A program made the position numbers and the translations under genes. Shown here piece by piece: positions 49,901-59,468 of a DNA stretch of 64,000 bases; the stretch's first letter is position 1, and each line of letters opens with the position of its first letter. The notes beneath the pieces are model-generated. The model was not told the origin of the DNA. It did not search any database and saw only the letters and a list, made by a program, of their open reading frames with translations. The stretch lies in the NCBI RefSeq assembly GCF_042682745.1, contig NZ_JBHUIO010000011.1, positions 372,001-436,000 of the forward strand, in the 5' to 3' direction. This DNA comes from Tumebacillus_A lipolyticus. Its GTDB lineage: Bacteria; Bacillota; Bacilli; Tumebacillales; Tumebacillaceae.

Positions 49901-52233
49901 CTCTTGTTTTTGCGACGCGCTTTTTTCACCGCTTGCTTGAGCTCCGCAAGCTCAGACGTGGTGCGCCCCGTCTTCTTTTTCGCCGGAGGTTTTTTCGCTC
50001 CGTTCGCTTTCTCTGTCGCCTTCTTGCCTTTGATCTGCTTCGTCTTCTTGCTGGCAAACGACTCTCGGCGCTGCTCGTTGGTCTTGACATCTTTGAGCAG
50101 TTGGAAGTCGATCGTGCGATCCGTCTTGTTCGCCCCCATCACCTTGACGCGAACCGAATCGCCGATGCGGTAGATGCGACCCGTGCGCTCGCCGATCAGA
50201 CAGTATTGCTTCTCGTTAAAGTTGTAGTAGTCGTCGACCATGTAGGAGATGTGAATCATCCCTTCGATCGAGTTTTCCAACTCGACGAACATGCCGAACG
50301 ACGTCACGCCGCTGACGATCCCGTCGAACACTTCGCCCACCTTATCCAGCATGTATTCGACCTTTTTCACATCGTCCGTCTCGCGCTCCGCCTCGACTGC
50401 CACGCGCTCGCGCTCCGAGGTGTGCTTGCCCACTTCGTCCATCATCGCCTTGAGCTGTTCGATGCGCTCTTCGCTCAGCTTCCCACCGTTGTTGAACACG
50501 TCGCGGATGATCCGGTGAATTTGCAAGTCTGGATAGCGGCGGATCGGCGAGGTGAAGTGGCTGTAGTATTTGGCTGCCAGCCCGAAGTGCCCGAGCGGTT
50601 CCGGCGAGTAGCGCGCCTGCTTCATCGAGCGCAGCATCACCGTGTTGATGATCCGCTCTTCCTGCGACCCTTTGACCTTTTCCAACAGCTCTTGCAAAGC
50701 GTGCGGGTGAATCTTGTTGTTACCGCCCGCCCCTTTGATGTGGTAGCCGAAGTTGTGGATAAACTCGTTAAAGTTCTGCAAGCGCTCCGCATCTGGCTCT
50801 TCATGGATCCGATAGAGGAACGGGATGCCCATCCAATAAAAATGCTCGGAGACAGTCTCGTTGGCGGCGAGCATGCACTCTTCGATGATCATCTCAGCGA
50901 TCGTCCGCTCCCGCTTCTTGATGTCTGCCACCTTGCCGTCCTCACCGATGATGATCTTCGTCTCTTCAAAATCGAAGTCGATCGCACCGCGGTTCATCCG
51001 CCGCGCGCGAAGCTTCATCGCCAGCTCCTCCATCGTCTGGAACATCGGCACCAGAGCGGCGTAGCGCTCCATCAGCTCAGGATGCTCGTTCGGCTCGGTC
51101 AGGATCTTCCGCACGTTGGTGTAGGTCATGCGCTCCTTCGTCTTGATCACAGACGGATAGATATCATGGCGCACCAGCTCCATGCTCGGGGAGAACTCCA
51201 TCTCACAGGTCAACGTCAGACGGTCCACCTGCGGGTTCAACGAGCAGATGCCGTTTGACAGGCGGTGCGGGATCATCGGGATCACGCGATCGACCAGGTA
51301 GACAGACGTGCCGCGCGCATACGCTTCCTTGTCCAGCGGCTCCCCTTCGCGCACATAGTAGGACACGTCCGCAATATGTACGCCCAACAGGTAGTTGCCA
51401 TTTTCCAACCGCTCCGCGTTGACCGCATCGTCGAGGTCTTTCGCATCTTCACCATCGATGGTGACACAGACCCAGTCGCGCAGGTCTTTGCGGCCTTGCA
51501 GATCGCTCTCACCGATCAGGTCGGGCACATCGTTTGCCGCGAGCAACACCTCTTCGGGAAACTCTTCAGGCAATCCGAATTTGCGGATGACCGAAAGAAT
51601 GTCCACACCCGGATCGTCCGGGTTGCCGAGCACCTCTAAGACGCGGCCTTGCGGATTGCGCCAGCCCTCCGGATAGGCGGTGATCTCAATGACCACCTTC
51701 TGCCCCTCTTTCGCGCCGCCATAATCCTCTTCCGCTAAGAAGATGTCCTGGCCGAGCCGCTTGTCATCAGGCGTGACGAACGCATAGCGGCCGGTCATCG
51801 TCACGATCGTTCCGACGACCGTCTTCGTCGCCCGCGTCAGGATGCGGATGATCTCCCCCTCTTGACGTGGGCCGTTCGCCTTCTTGTTGATTCGGGCGAT
51901 GACGCGGTCGCCATGCATCGCTCCGTTCATATCGCCCGCTGCGACATAGACATCCTTTGTCCATTTCACCGGGTCTTCCGGAATGACAAAGCCAAATCCT
52001 TTCGACTTGCCTTGCAGTTTCCCGACGACCAGATTCATCTTCTCCGGAACGCCGTAGGCATCGCTCCGCGTGCGGACGATCTGGCCGGTATCTTCCATCA
52101 CCCGCAGAATCTGAACCAGCTCTTCCAAGCCGTTCGTCTCTTCGATGTCAAAATGGTCTTCCAACTCGGCGATCGTCATCGGCTTGTATTCAAGCCCTCG
52201 CATCAGTTCTAACAATCGTTCTTCGGTTAGCAC
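49885..52233 (-). CDS. rnr: Ribonuclease R (3'-5' exoribonuclease)
   Basis: 782 residues, the expected size. It degrades structured RNA and is needed for trans-translation turnover, which fits its place beside smpB and ssrA. Two cold-shock domains occupy the N-terminal 220 residues after a helix-turn-helix-like start. The RNB catalytic domain has TIDGEDAKDLDDAV near residue 268 with the metal-binding Asp residues. An S1 domain starts at VGEVFDGIVSGVTSFGMFVE near 628 and is followed by a Lys/Arg-rich tail. The start is a GTG. Confidence 0.96.
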   Translation of the reverse strand: MLTEERLLELMRGLEYKPMTIAELEDHFDIEETNGLEELVQILRVMEDTGQIVRTRSDAYGVPEKMNLVVGKLQGKSKGFGFVIPEDPVKWTKDVYVAAGDMNGAMHGDRVIARINKKANGPRQEGEIIRILTRATKTVVGTIVTMTGRYAFVTPDDKRLGQDIFLAEEDYGGAKEGQKVVIEITAYPEGWRNPQGRVLEVLGNPDDPGVDILSVIRKFGLPEEFPEEVLLAANDVPDLIGESDLQGRKDLRDWVCVTIDGEDAKDLDDAVNAERLENGNYLLGVHIADVSYYVREGEPLDKEAYARGTSVYLVDRVIPMIPHRLSNGICSLNPQVDRLTLTCEMEFSPSMELVRHDIYPSVIKTKERMTYTNVRKILTEPNEHPELMERYAALVPMFQTMEELAMKLRARRMNRGAIDFDFEETKIIIGEDGKVADIKKRERTIAEMIIEECMLAANETVSEHFYWMGIPFLYRIHEEPDAERLQNFNEFIHNFGYHIKGAGGNNKIHPHALQELLEKVKGSQEERIINTVMLRSMKQARYSPEPLGHFGLAAKYYSHFTSPIRRYPDLQIHRIIRDVFNNGGKLSEERIEQLKAMMDEVGKHTSERERVAVEAERETDDVKKVEYMLDKVGEVFDGIVSGVTSFGMFVELENSIEGMIHISYMVDDYYNFNEKQYCLIGERTGRIYRIGDSVRVKVMGANKTDRTIDFQLLKDVKTNEQRRESFASKKTKQIKGKKATEKANGAKKPPAKKKTGRTTSELAELKQAVKKARRKNKSRKAR

Positions 52234-52306
52234 AGATCTCGGTGCCCCCCTTCTTCTTTCCTAAAGTATGCGCAGACTGTCGCAGGGCTAAACCAAGAAG
52301 GGCGTT

Positions 52307-53029
52307 TTAGACCTTCCCCTCCGACTCCCCGCTGTTGCGCTCGATAAAATCTGCCACCCGCCTGCAGACGACCTCCGCCTCACAATCGTGACAGATCATG
52401 TGCCCCGATTGGGAAAAGAAGTGCAGGTCTTTGTGCGGGGAGGCTGCCGAATCAAAAATGTGTGCTGCGCTCCTCGGCTCGACCAGATCATCGAGCTCAC
52501 CTTGAATGACAAACAGCGGCACTTCAAGCTGTTCGAGCTTCGGTTTGACCTCTTGGATCAGGCGGCGGAAATGGACGAGCGAGCGCAGTGGAGTTCCCTT
52601 CACCTTGGCGATGTAGCGGGTCACATCCTCATGGCGATCGCGAGCCCGCATCGACTTTTGGATCGCTTCTGCGATCGTGCGAAACAGCTGTTTCGGATTG
52701 ATCGTGAAGACCGGGGCGGCCAGCATCGTCAGCGACGCGATCCGCTCGCGATGTTCGATCGACAGGTAGGCTGCGATCAGCCCCCCCATCGAAAAACCGA
52801 CCAGATGGATCTTCTCCTCAGGATGCTGCTTCAGCAGATCGCGCAACGTGCCCTCCGCGCTGCGGATCCAGTCCCGCCAAGTCACGCGGCCCATCTCATG
52901 CCGCGAGTTCCCATGGCCTGCCAAAGTCGGCATGATGACCTGATGGCCGCGATGAATCAGCTCTTTCGCCAGCGGTTCCACTTCAAACGGAGTGCCTGTA
53001 AATCCGTGTATCAGCAGACAAACTCCCAT
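52307..53029 (-). CDS. Monoacylglycerol lipase-like carboxylesterase
   Basis: 240 residues from the ATG at 53029, preceded by GGGGAGG; the longer frame overlaps the secG terminator. The alpha/beta hydrolase pattern is complete: LLIHGFTGTPFEVE for the oxyanion hole near residue 8, the nucleophile in VGFSMGGL near 87, an acid in GELDDLVE near 186 and the His in SGHMI near 214. It matches the Est30 family of Geobacillus, which lies in the same rnr-secG context in many Bacillales. Confidence 0.9.
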   Translation of the reverse strand: MGVCLLIHGFTGTPFEVEPLAKELIHRGHQVIMPTLAGHGNSRHEMGRVTWRDWIRSAEGTLRDLLKQHPEEKIHLVGFSMGGLIAAYLSIEHRERIASLTMLAAPVFTINPKQLFRTIAEAIQKSMRARDRHEDVTRYIAKVKGTPLRSLVHFRRLIQEVKPKLEQLEVPLFVIQGELDDLVEPRSAAHIFDSAASPHKDLHFFSQSGHMICHDCEAEVVCRRVADFIERNSGESEGKV

Positions 53030-53059
53030 CCATTCGTCGCCTCCCCACCCCTGTTTATG

Positions 53060-53096
53060 AAAAAAGTACCGCCCTCCAAGCGAGAGAACGGTACTC
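53060..53096 (-). terminator. Terminator of secG
   Basis: GTACCG and CGGTAC around a loop are followed on the minus strand by TTTTTT. Confidence 0.78.
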
Positions 53097-53112
53097 GATG
53101 TGCCAGTCGATG

Positions 53113-53349
53113 TTACACGTTTGCAACCATCCAAGCCACCCACAAGGTGAGGGCAATGAACGCAATTGCCAGACCTGCCGTAATTTTAGCCAAAACTGCA
53201 TCGAAACCGCGCGCTTTGCGGCCGATGAGCTGTTCAGCACCGCCAGTAATCGCGCCGGATAGACCTGCGCTCTTACCCGATTGCAGAAGAACGACTAAAA
53301 TCAAACCGATCGAAACGATTACAAGCAGAATCTTTGCAAATGTCAACAT
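53113..53349 (-). CDS. secG: Protein-export membrane protein SecG
   Basis: 78 residues from the ATG at 53349 with GGAGGTGA upstream. Two hydrophobic segments (about residues 4-20 and 56-74) flank the conserved cytoplasmic loop with VVLLQSGKSAGLSGAITGGAEQ. SecG assists SecYE during protein translocation. Its own promoter is visible upstream at 53402-53430 and a terminator follows. Confidence 0.93.
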   Translation of the reverse strand: MLTFAKILLVIVSIGLILVVLLQSGKSAGLSGAITGGAEQLIGRKARGFDAVLAKITAGLAIAFIALTLWVAWMVANV

Positions 53350-53401
53350 CCAACTCACCTCCAGGGTGTGGTACCAGTCACCACACACAGTTACATCCTC
53401 T

Positions 53402-53430
53402 ATAATAGCACGATCGCTACTCTATGACAA
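53402..53430 (-). promoter_or_regulatory. Sigma-A promoter of secG
   Basis: On the minus strand TTGTCA (53425-53430) and TATTAT (53402-53407) are 17 bases apart, between the eno stop and secG. Confidence 0.7.
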
Positions 53431-53441
53431 GAAATGACGGT

Positions 53442-54728
53442 TTAGCGCTTGATGTTATAAAAAGCGCCGATACCGCCGTATTGAGCGGTGTAATCGAGCA
53501 TATCTTCGATGCGGAGCAGTTGGTTGTACTTGGCCACGCGATCGGTGCGCGACGGTGCGCCCGTCTTGATCTGTCCTGCGTTGGTCGCCACCGCGATGTC
53601 GGCGATGGTCACATCTTCCGTCTCGCCGGAGCGGTGCGAGATCACAGCGGTGTAGCCTGCGCGCTTCGCCATCTCGATCGCGTCAAACGTCTCGGTCAGC
53701 GTGCCGATCTGGTTGACTTTGACCAGAATCGAGTTGCCCACGCCCTTCTCGATGCCGTCTGCCAGGCGCTCCGTGTTGGTGACGAACAGGTCGTCGCCGA
53801 CCAGCTGCACGTTCGCACCGATGCGGTCGGTGAGCAGTTTCCAGCCTTCCCAGTCGTCTTCGGAAAGACCGTCTTCGATCGAGATGATCGGATATTTTTC
53901 CACCAGCTCTGCGTACATCTCCACCATCTCGGCAGACGTTTTGACGATGCCTTCCCCTTCGAGGTGGTAGTTGCCATCTTTGAACATCTCGGTCGCCGCT
54001 ACGTCGAGCGCGAGCATGATGTCTTCGCCCGGCTTGTAGCCCGCTTTTTCGATCGCCGCCATGATCAGGGTGATCGCCTCTTCGTTCGTCTTCAGGTTCG
54101 GCGCAAAGCCGCCCTCATCGCCGACCGCCGTGTTCAGGCCTTGCTCCTTCAGCACGTTCTTCAGGGAGTGGAACACTTCTGCGCCCATGCGCAGCCCTTC
54201 GCGGAACGTTTCCGCTCCGACCGGCATGACCATAAACTCTTGGAAGTCGACCGTGTTGTCCGCATGCTGGCCGCCGTTTAGGATGTTCATCATCGGCACC
54301 GGGAGGGTTTTCGCGTTAAAGCCGCCGAGGTAGGTGTACAGCGGCAGGCCGAGCTCGCTTGCTGCCGCGTGTGCAACAGCCATCGAAATGCCGAGGATCG
54401 CGTTGGCACCAAATTTCGATTTGTTCGGCGTGCCATCCAGCTCGATCATCAGGTTGTCGATGCCCACTTGATCGTACACATCTTGGCCGATCAGCTCTGG
54501 CCCGATCTCTTCGTTGACGTTTTCCACCGCCTGCAGCACGCCTTTGCCGAGGTAGCGAGACTTGTCGCCATCGCGCAGCTCGACCGCCTCATGGGCGCCA
54601 GTCGATGCGCCGGAGGGAACGATCGCGCGTCCGATGACACCAGATTCGGTTTCTACTTCGACCTCGACGGTCGGATTGCCACGGGAATCGAGCACCTCAC
54701 GGGCGCGCACATCATAGATAATGCTCAC
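53442..54728 (-). CDS. eno: Enolase
   Basis: 428 residues from a GTG at 54728 with AAAGGAG 8 bases upstream. It converts 2-phosphoglycerate to phosphoenolpyruvate. Signatures are SIIYDVRAREVLDSRGNPTVEVEV at the N-terminus, PSGASTGAHEAVELRDGD, VGDEGGFAPN and the C-terminal SHRSGETEDVTIAD block with the active-site residues. Last gene of the glycolytic operon. Confidence 0.97.
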   Translation of the reverse strand: MSIIYDVRAREVLDSRGNPTVEVEVETESGVIGRAIVPSGASTGAHEAVELRDGDKSRYLGKGVLQAVENVNEEIGPELIGQDVYDQVGIDNLMIELDGTPNKSKFGANAILGISMAVAHAAASELGLPLYTYLGGFNAKTLPVPMMNILNGGQHADNTVDFQEFMVMPVGAETFREGLRMGAEVFHSLKNVLKEQGLNTAVGDEGGFAPNLKTNEEAITLIMAAIEKAGYKPGEDIMLALDVAATEMFKDGNYHLEGEGIVKTSAEMVEMYAELVEKYPIISIEDGLSEDDWEGWKLLTDRIGANVQLVGDDLFVTNTERLADGIEKGVGNSILVKVNQIGTLTETFDAIEMAKRAGYTAVISHRSGETEDVTIADIAVATNAGQIKTGAPSRTDRVAKYNQLLRIEDMLDYTAQYGGIGAFYNIKR

Positions 54729-54756
54729 AGAAAACACTCCTTTTTATGAAGTCAGA

Positions 54757-56295
54757 TTAGAGGATGAGGCTCTTGCCCGTCATCTCTTCAGGTTGTTCCA
54801 ATCGCAACAGCTTTAACACGGTCGGCGCGATGTCGGCCAGGATGCCGCCTTCGCGCAGCTTCACCCCTTCGCGGGTGACGATGAAGGGCACCGGCTCGGT
54901 GGTGTGCGTCGTGCACGCTTCACCGCTCGGGAGCACCATCATGTCCGCATTGCCGTGGTCGGCGGTGATCAGGCAGACGCCGCCTGCAGCCAACACTTTC
55001 TCCATCACTTTGCCGAGGCATTCATCGACCGTCTCCACCGCTTTGATCGCCGCCTCCAAGGAGCCGGTGTGCCCGACCATGTCCGCGTTGGCAAAGTTCA
55101 AGCAGATGAAGTCGAATCCTTCGTCAATCTTCTGGACGCAAGCGTCTGCCACCTGATAGGCGCTCATCTCCGGCTGCAGATCATAGGTCGCCACTTTCGG
55201 CGAGGGGATCAGCACGCGCTCCTCCCCTTCGAACTGATCCTCGCGCCCGCCGGAGAAAAAGCTGGTGACATGCGGGAACTTCTCCGTCTCGGCGATGCGC
55301 AGCTGCTTCATCCCGTTCTGGGTGAGCACTTCGCCCAGCGTGTTGTCAAGATCGGTCTGCCTGTAGGCGACGAAGCCGCCGACCGTCTCCGAAAACTTGG
55401 TCAGCGTGACGTAATAGAGGTCTTGCGGGCATTTCTCCCCGCGGTCAAACCCGCGAAAATCCTTGTTGGTAAACACTTGCGAGATCTGGATCGCCCGGTC
55501 GGGACGGAAGTTGAACATGATGATCGCATCACGATCTTGGATCAGCCCGACCGGCGAGCCGTCCGGCTTGGTGATCACCGTCGGCAGGACGAACTCGTCT
55601 GTCACCGAAGCGCGATACGAATCTTCGAGCGCTTGCAGCGGGTCGGGGGAGCTTGGGCCCTCCCCGTAGACCATCGCCCGATAGGCCTTTTCGGTGCGCT
55701 CCCAGCGCTTGTCGCGATCCATCGCATAATAGCGGCCTTGCACCGTCGCGATATGACCGACCCCGTTTTCCTTCATCTTCTTCTGCAGGTCGGCGATGTA
55801 CTGCCGGGCCGAGCCCGGGATCACATCGCGGCCGTCGAGGAAAGCGTGGACGAACACTTGGTCGCGCCCGAGCCCCTGCTCTTTGCAGAGGTCGAGCAAC
55901 TCCATCAGGTGGGAGATGTGACTATGTACGCCGCCATCGGAGACCAGCCCGTACAGATGAAGCGATGTGCCCTGCTCTTTGCAGTGCGCGATCGCGTTGA
56001 GAAAAGCTGGGTTGCTTTTGAATTCGCCTTCGCGAATCGACTTGGAAACGCGGGTCAGATCCTGATAGACGACCCGTCCGGCTCCGATGTTTAAGTGCCC
56101 GACCTCCGAATTGCCCATCTGCCCTTCCGGCAGGCCGACCGCTTCGCCCGACGCGGTGAGCGTCGTGTGCGGATAGGTGCTCCAACAGCGGTCAAACACA
56201 GGCTTTTTCGCCAGATGAACCGCATTGCCCTTCGTCTCTTTTCGCCAGCCGAAACCGTCGAGGATGATCAGGGCGACAGGTGCCTTTGATGCCAT
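54757..56295 (-). CDS. gpmI: 2,3-bisphosphoglycerate-independent phosphoglycerate mutase
   Basis: 512 residues (B. subtilis 511). The phosphatase-like metal ligands start with LIILDGFGWR at residue 9-18 and the nucleophilic Ser63 is in MGNSEVGHLNIGAGR. Further ligands lie in TADHGNADMM near 443. It interconverts 3- and 2-phosphoglycerate using Mn(II) and is pH sensitive in spore formers. It lies between tpiA and eno, the usual Bacillus order. Confidence 0.97.
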   Translation of the reverse strand: MASKAPVALIILDGFGWRKETKGNAVHLAKKPVFDRCWSTYPHTTLTASGEAVGLPEGQMGNSEVGHLNIGAGRVVYQDLTRVSKSIREGEFKSNPAFLNAIAHCKEQGTSLHLYGLVSDGGVHSHISHLMELLDLCKEQGLGRDQVFVHAFLDGRDVIPGSARQYIADLQKKMKENGVGHIATVQGRYYAMDRDKRWERTEKAYRAMVYGEGPSSPDPLQALEDSYRASVTDEFVLPTVITKPDGSPVGLIQDRDAIIMFNFRPDRAIQISQVFTNKDFRGFDRGEKCPQDLYYVTLTKFSETVGGFVAYRQTDLDNTLGEVLTQNGMKQLRIAETEKFPHVTSFFSGGREDQFEGEERVLIPSPKVATYDLQPEMSAYQVADACVQKIDEGFDFICLNFANADMVGHTGSLEAAIKAVETVDECLGKVMEKVLAAGGVCLITADHGNADMMVLPSGEACTTHTTEPVPFIVTREGVKLREGGILADIAPTVLKLLRLEQPEEMTGKSLIL

Positions 56296-56310
56296 CTCGC
56301 TTCCCCCCTC

Positions 56311-57069
56311 TTACTTCGCTGCCCCGCGCAGCAGGCTGGCAAACGAGCCCGGATTTAAGCTCGCTCCGCCGACCAGCGCACCGTCGATGTCCGGCTGGGC
56401 CATCAGCTCCTCGATGTTCTCCGGCTTGACCGAACCTCCGTATTGGATGCGCACTCGCTTCGCCTGCTCCGCTCCGCACAGATCGCCGACCACCTGGCGG
56501 ATGTGCGCACACACTTCGTTCGCATCCTGTGCGGTCGCCGTCTGACCAGTTCCGATCGCCCAGATCGGCTCATAGGCGATGACCAGGCGGCTCACATCAT
56601 CAGGCTTTACCCCGGCGAGCGCGGCGCGCACCTGCGATTCTACCAGTTGTTTCGTGATTCCCTGGTTGCGCTGATCGAGATCTTCTCCGACGCAGATGAT
56701 CGGCAACAGACCGTGCGCAAGCGCGGCCTGCACCTTTTGGTTGACGCTCTCGTCCGTCTCGCCAAAATACTGTCTGCGCTCCGAATGGCCGATGATCACA
56801 TAGGAGCAACCGACATCTTTGAGCATCAGGGCGGACACTTCGCCGGTGAAGGCACCCTCTTCCGCCTGGTGCACATTTTGCGCGGCCAGTCGAATCGGGC
56901 TGTCCTTCAGCGCGAGGTGCAGCGCGAGGAGCGAGGTGAACGGCGCGCAGATCACCGCTTCGACCTCGGCGGGCACCTCGTTCAGCTCTTGCAGGTGCTC
57001 GACGAAAGACTGCGCTTGGGTCACCGTCTTAAACATTTTCCAGTTGCCAGCGAGAATTGGCTTGCGCAT
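56311..57069 (-). CDS. tpiA: Triosephosphate isomerase
   Basis: 252 residues. Lys11 in AGNWKMFK, His95 in IIGHSERR and Glu167 in VIAYEPIWAIGTGQTAT are the catalytic residues, and YGGSVKPENIEEL forms the phosphate loop. It interconverts dihydroxyacetone phosphate and glyceraldehyde-3-phosphate. Part of the gap operon. Confidence 0.98.
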   Translation of the reverse strand: MRKPILAGNWKMFKTVTQAQSFVEHLQELNEVPAEVEAVICAPFTSLLALHLALKDSPIRLAAQNVHQAEEGAFTGEVSALMLKDVGCSYVIIGHSERRQYFGETDESVNQKVQAALAHGLLPIICVGEDLDQRNQGITKQLVESQVRAALAGVKPDDVSRLVIAYEPIWAIGTGQTATAQDANEVCAHIRQVVGDLCGAEQAKRVRIQYGGSVKPENIEELMAQPDIDGALVGGASLNPGSFASLLRGAAK

Positions 57070-57082
57070 CGCGCTTCCCCCC

Positions 57083-58273
57083 TTATTTGTTGTCCAAAAG
57101 CGCTACGACGCCCGGGAGCGCCTTGCCTTCGAGAAATTCGAGCGATGCGCCGCCGCCAGTCGAGATGTGGGACATCCGATCTGCCACACCAGACTTCTCG
57201 ACCGCTGCGACCGAGTCACCACCGCCGACGATCGTCGTGCCCGTGCACTTGGCGACCGAGTTGGCCACCGAGATCGTCCCTTTGGAAAACGCGTCCATTT
57301 CGAAGACGCCCATCGGGCCGTTCCAGACGATCGTGTTGGAGCGCTGGACGACCAGTTCGAACGTGCGCATCGTCTTCGGTCCGATGTCGAGCGCCATCCA
57401 GCCGCTCGGAACGCCTTCCGTTTCAGCATCGACCACTTTATGCTCCGCATCCGCTTTAAATTCGGATGCGACGACCAGGTCTTCCGGCAGGAACACCATC
57501 ACGCCGAGCGACTCCGCTTTGGCGAGCAGGGCGGCTGCGAGCTCCACTCTGTCAGCTTCCAGCAGCGAGTCGCCCAGCTGATAGCCGAGCGCCTTCAAGA
57601 AGGTGTTCGCCATCCCGCCGCCGATGATCATCTGATCGACCTTGTGGAGCAGATTTTCCAGCACGGTGATCTTGTCCGACACTTTGGCGCCGCCGATGAT
57701 CGCCGTGAACGGGCGGTTCGGATCTTCCAGCGCCTTGCCCATGAAGTTGATCTCCTTCTCCATCAGGAAGCCCGCGACAGCCGGGAGATGGTCGGCGATG
57801 CCCGCCGTGGACGCATGGGCGCGGTGCGCGGTGCCAAACGCATCGTTTACATAGAGATCTGCCAAGGCGGCAAACTGTTTGGCAAGCTCCGGGTCGTTCT
57901 TCTCTTCCCCTTTGTGGAAGCGAACGTTTTCCAGCAGCAGGACATCTCCGTCAGCCAGCAGGTTGACGCGCTCCTGAACTTCCGGCCCGATCGAGTCTTG
58001 CGTCTTCTCTACCTGCTTGCCGAGCAGCTCGGACAAGCGCTTGGCGACAGGGTTCAAGGAGTATTTTGGGTTGACCTCCCCTTTCGGTCGGCCGAGGTGC
58101 GAGGCGAGGATGACGCGAGCGCCCGCTTCGATCAGGTAGCGCACCGTCGGCAGCGCTGCCACGATGCGGGTATCATCGGTGATCTGCTCACCGTCGAGCG
58201 GTACGTTAAAGTCACAGCGGACAAATACTTTTTTCCCTTTTACATCAAGATCGCGAACGGTCTTTTTATTCAT
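57083..58273 (-). CDS. pgk: Phosphoglycerate kinase
   Basis: 396 residues. VFVRCDFNVPLDGEQITDD at residues 16-34 is the substrate site, ASHLGRPKGE the next conserved block, GGAKVSDKI lies at the nucleotide domain and GGGDSVAAVEK near 350 is the ATP loop. It makes ATP from 1,3-bisphosphoglycerate. It is 170 bases after gapA, the only larger gap in the operon. Confidence 0.98.
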   Translation of the reverse strand: MNKKTVRDLDVKGKKVFVRCDFNVPLDGEQITDDTRIVAALPTVRYLIEAGARVILASHLGRPKGEVNPKYSLNPVAKRLSELLGKQVEKTQDSIGPEVQERVNLLADGDVLLLENVRFHKGEEKNDPELAKQFAALADLYVNDAFGTAHRAHASTAGIADHLPAVAGFLMEKEINFMGKALEDPNRPFTAIIGGAKVSDKITVLENLLHKVDQMIIGGGMANTFLKALGYQLGDSLLEADRVELAAALLAKAESLGVMVFLPEDLVVASEFKADAEHKVVDAETEGVPSGWMALDIGPKTMRTFELVVQRSNTIVWNGPMGVFEMDAFSKGTISVANSVAKCTGTTIVGGGDSVAAVEKSGVADRMSHISTGGGASLEFLEGKALPGVVALLDNK

Positions 58274-58443
58274 CAGGAGTTCCTCCGATCATAGGAAATG
58301 AGGAGGTGTGTCAAGCGCAGCCTCCTCATGTGTCTTTTCCCTATTGATTTTACCAAAAGTTCCTGCTGAGTGGAAATAACATTTCTTCAATCTGTCATAC
58401 TTTTTTCCGAAAGTTTCCCGAAATATGTTATACCAATTCTCTG
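58274..58443 (-). promoter_or_regulatory. gapA-pgk intergenic region with hairpin and possible internal promoter
   Basis: A 9-base inverted repeat (ATGAGGAGG and CCTCCTCAT) lies at about 58298-58330 without a T-run. On the minus strand TTGACA (58309-58314) and TATGAT (58288-58293) are present but only 15 bases apart, so the promoter is doubtful. The hairpin may be a processing or stability element that separates gapA mRNA from the rest. Confidence 0.4.
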
Positions 58444-59454
58444 CTAGAGACCTTGCTTCGCCATGAAGGCGATCAGGTCGATCACGCGGCAGGAGTAGCC
58501 CCACTCGTTGTCATACCAGGAGACCACCTTGACCATCGTGCCGTCGATCACCATCGTCGACAGCGCGTCGATCGTCGACGAGTAAGGGCTGCCGTTGTAA
58601 TCGATCGAGACGAGCGGAAGTTCGGAGTAGCCGAGAATGCCCTTCAGCTCACCTTCTGCCGCCGCTTTGAGCATCGCGTTGACCTCTTCGACGGTGGTCG
58701 GCTTCTCCACCTCGATGTTCAGGTCGACGACCGAGACGTTTGGCGTCGGCACGCGCATCGCAAAGCCGTTCAGCTTGCCTTTCAGCTCTGGCAGCACCAG
58801 CGCGACCGCTTTGGCAGCGCCGGTGGTGGTCGGAATGATCGACATCGCAGCTGCGCGTGCGCGCCGCATATCTTTGTGCGGCAGATCGAGAATGTTCTGG
58901 TCGTTCGTATAGGAGTGCACGGTGGTCATCAGGCCGTGTTTGATGCCGAGGTTGTCGCTCAGCACTTTGGCGAACGGCGCCAAGCAGTTGGTCGTGCACG
59001 ACGCGTTGGAGATCACGTGGTGAGCGCTCGGCTCGTACCGCTCCTCGTTGACGCCCATGACGATCGTGATGTCCTCATTTTTAGCAGGCGCGGAGATGAT
59101 CACCTTTTTCGCTCCGCCGCCTTCGATGTGCGCCACCGCCGCATTCGCATCGGTAAACCGCCCGGTCGACTCGATGACGACCTCGACGCCGAGCTCGCGC
59201 CACGGCAGCTTGGCCGGATCTCGCTCGGCGAGGACGTGCACCTCCTTGCCATCTACGAGCAGCAGGTTGTTCTCCGCGCGCACGTCTGCAGAAAATTGAC
59301 CGTGTACAGAATCGTATTTGAGCAGCATCGCCAGCGTGCTCGCATCGGTCAGATCGTTGACCGCCACAATCTCGATATCCTCGCGGGCAAACGCTGCCCG
59401 AAACACGTTTCGTCCAATTCGTCCAAACCCGTTGATTCCCACTTTGATCGCCAT
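58444..59454 (-). CDS. gapA: Glyceraldehyde-3-phosphate dehydrogenase (glycolytic)
   Basis: 336 residues from the ATG at 59454, which is 9 bases after AGGAGG; a second ATG lies 6 bases upstream. VGINGFGRIGRNVFRA binds NAD, the catalytic Cys153 is in SNASCTTNCLAP and His180 follows in TTVHSYTND. As in B. subtilis it is the second gene after cggR, which favours the NAD-dependent glycolytic form over the gluconeogenic GapB. Confidence 0.97.
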   Translation of the reverse strand: MAIKVGINGFGRIGRNVFRAAFAREDIEIVAVNDLTDASTLAMLLKYDSVHGQFSADVRAENNLLLVDGKEVHVLAERDPAKLPWRELGVEVVIESTGRFTDANAAVAHIEGGGAKKVIISAPAKNEDITIVMGVNEERYEPSAHHVISNASCTTNCLAPFAKVLSDNLGIKHGLMTTVHSYTNDQNILDLPHKDMRRARAAAMSIIPTTTGAAKAVALVLPELKGKLNGFAMRVPTPNVSVVDLNIEVEKPTTVEEVNAMLKAAAEGELKGILGYSELPLVSIDYNGSPYSSTIDALSTMVIDGTMVKVVSWYDNEWGYSCRVIDLIAFMAKQGL

Positions 59455-59468
59455 GATCATTCTCCTCC

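Noticed and set aside
58274..58443. Internal promoter and attenuator between gapA and pgk
   Set aside because: The -35/-10 spacing is only 15 bases and the hairpin lacks a T-run, so it is listed only as a low-confidence regulatory region and not as a finding.
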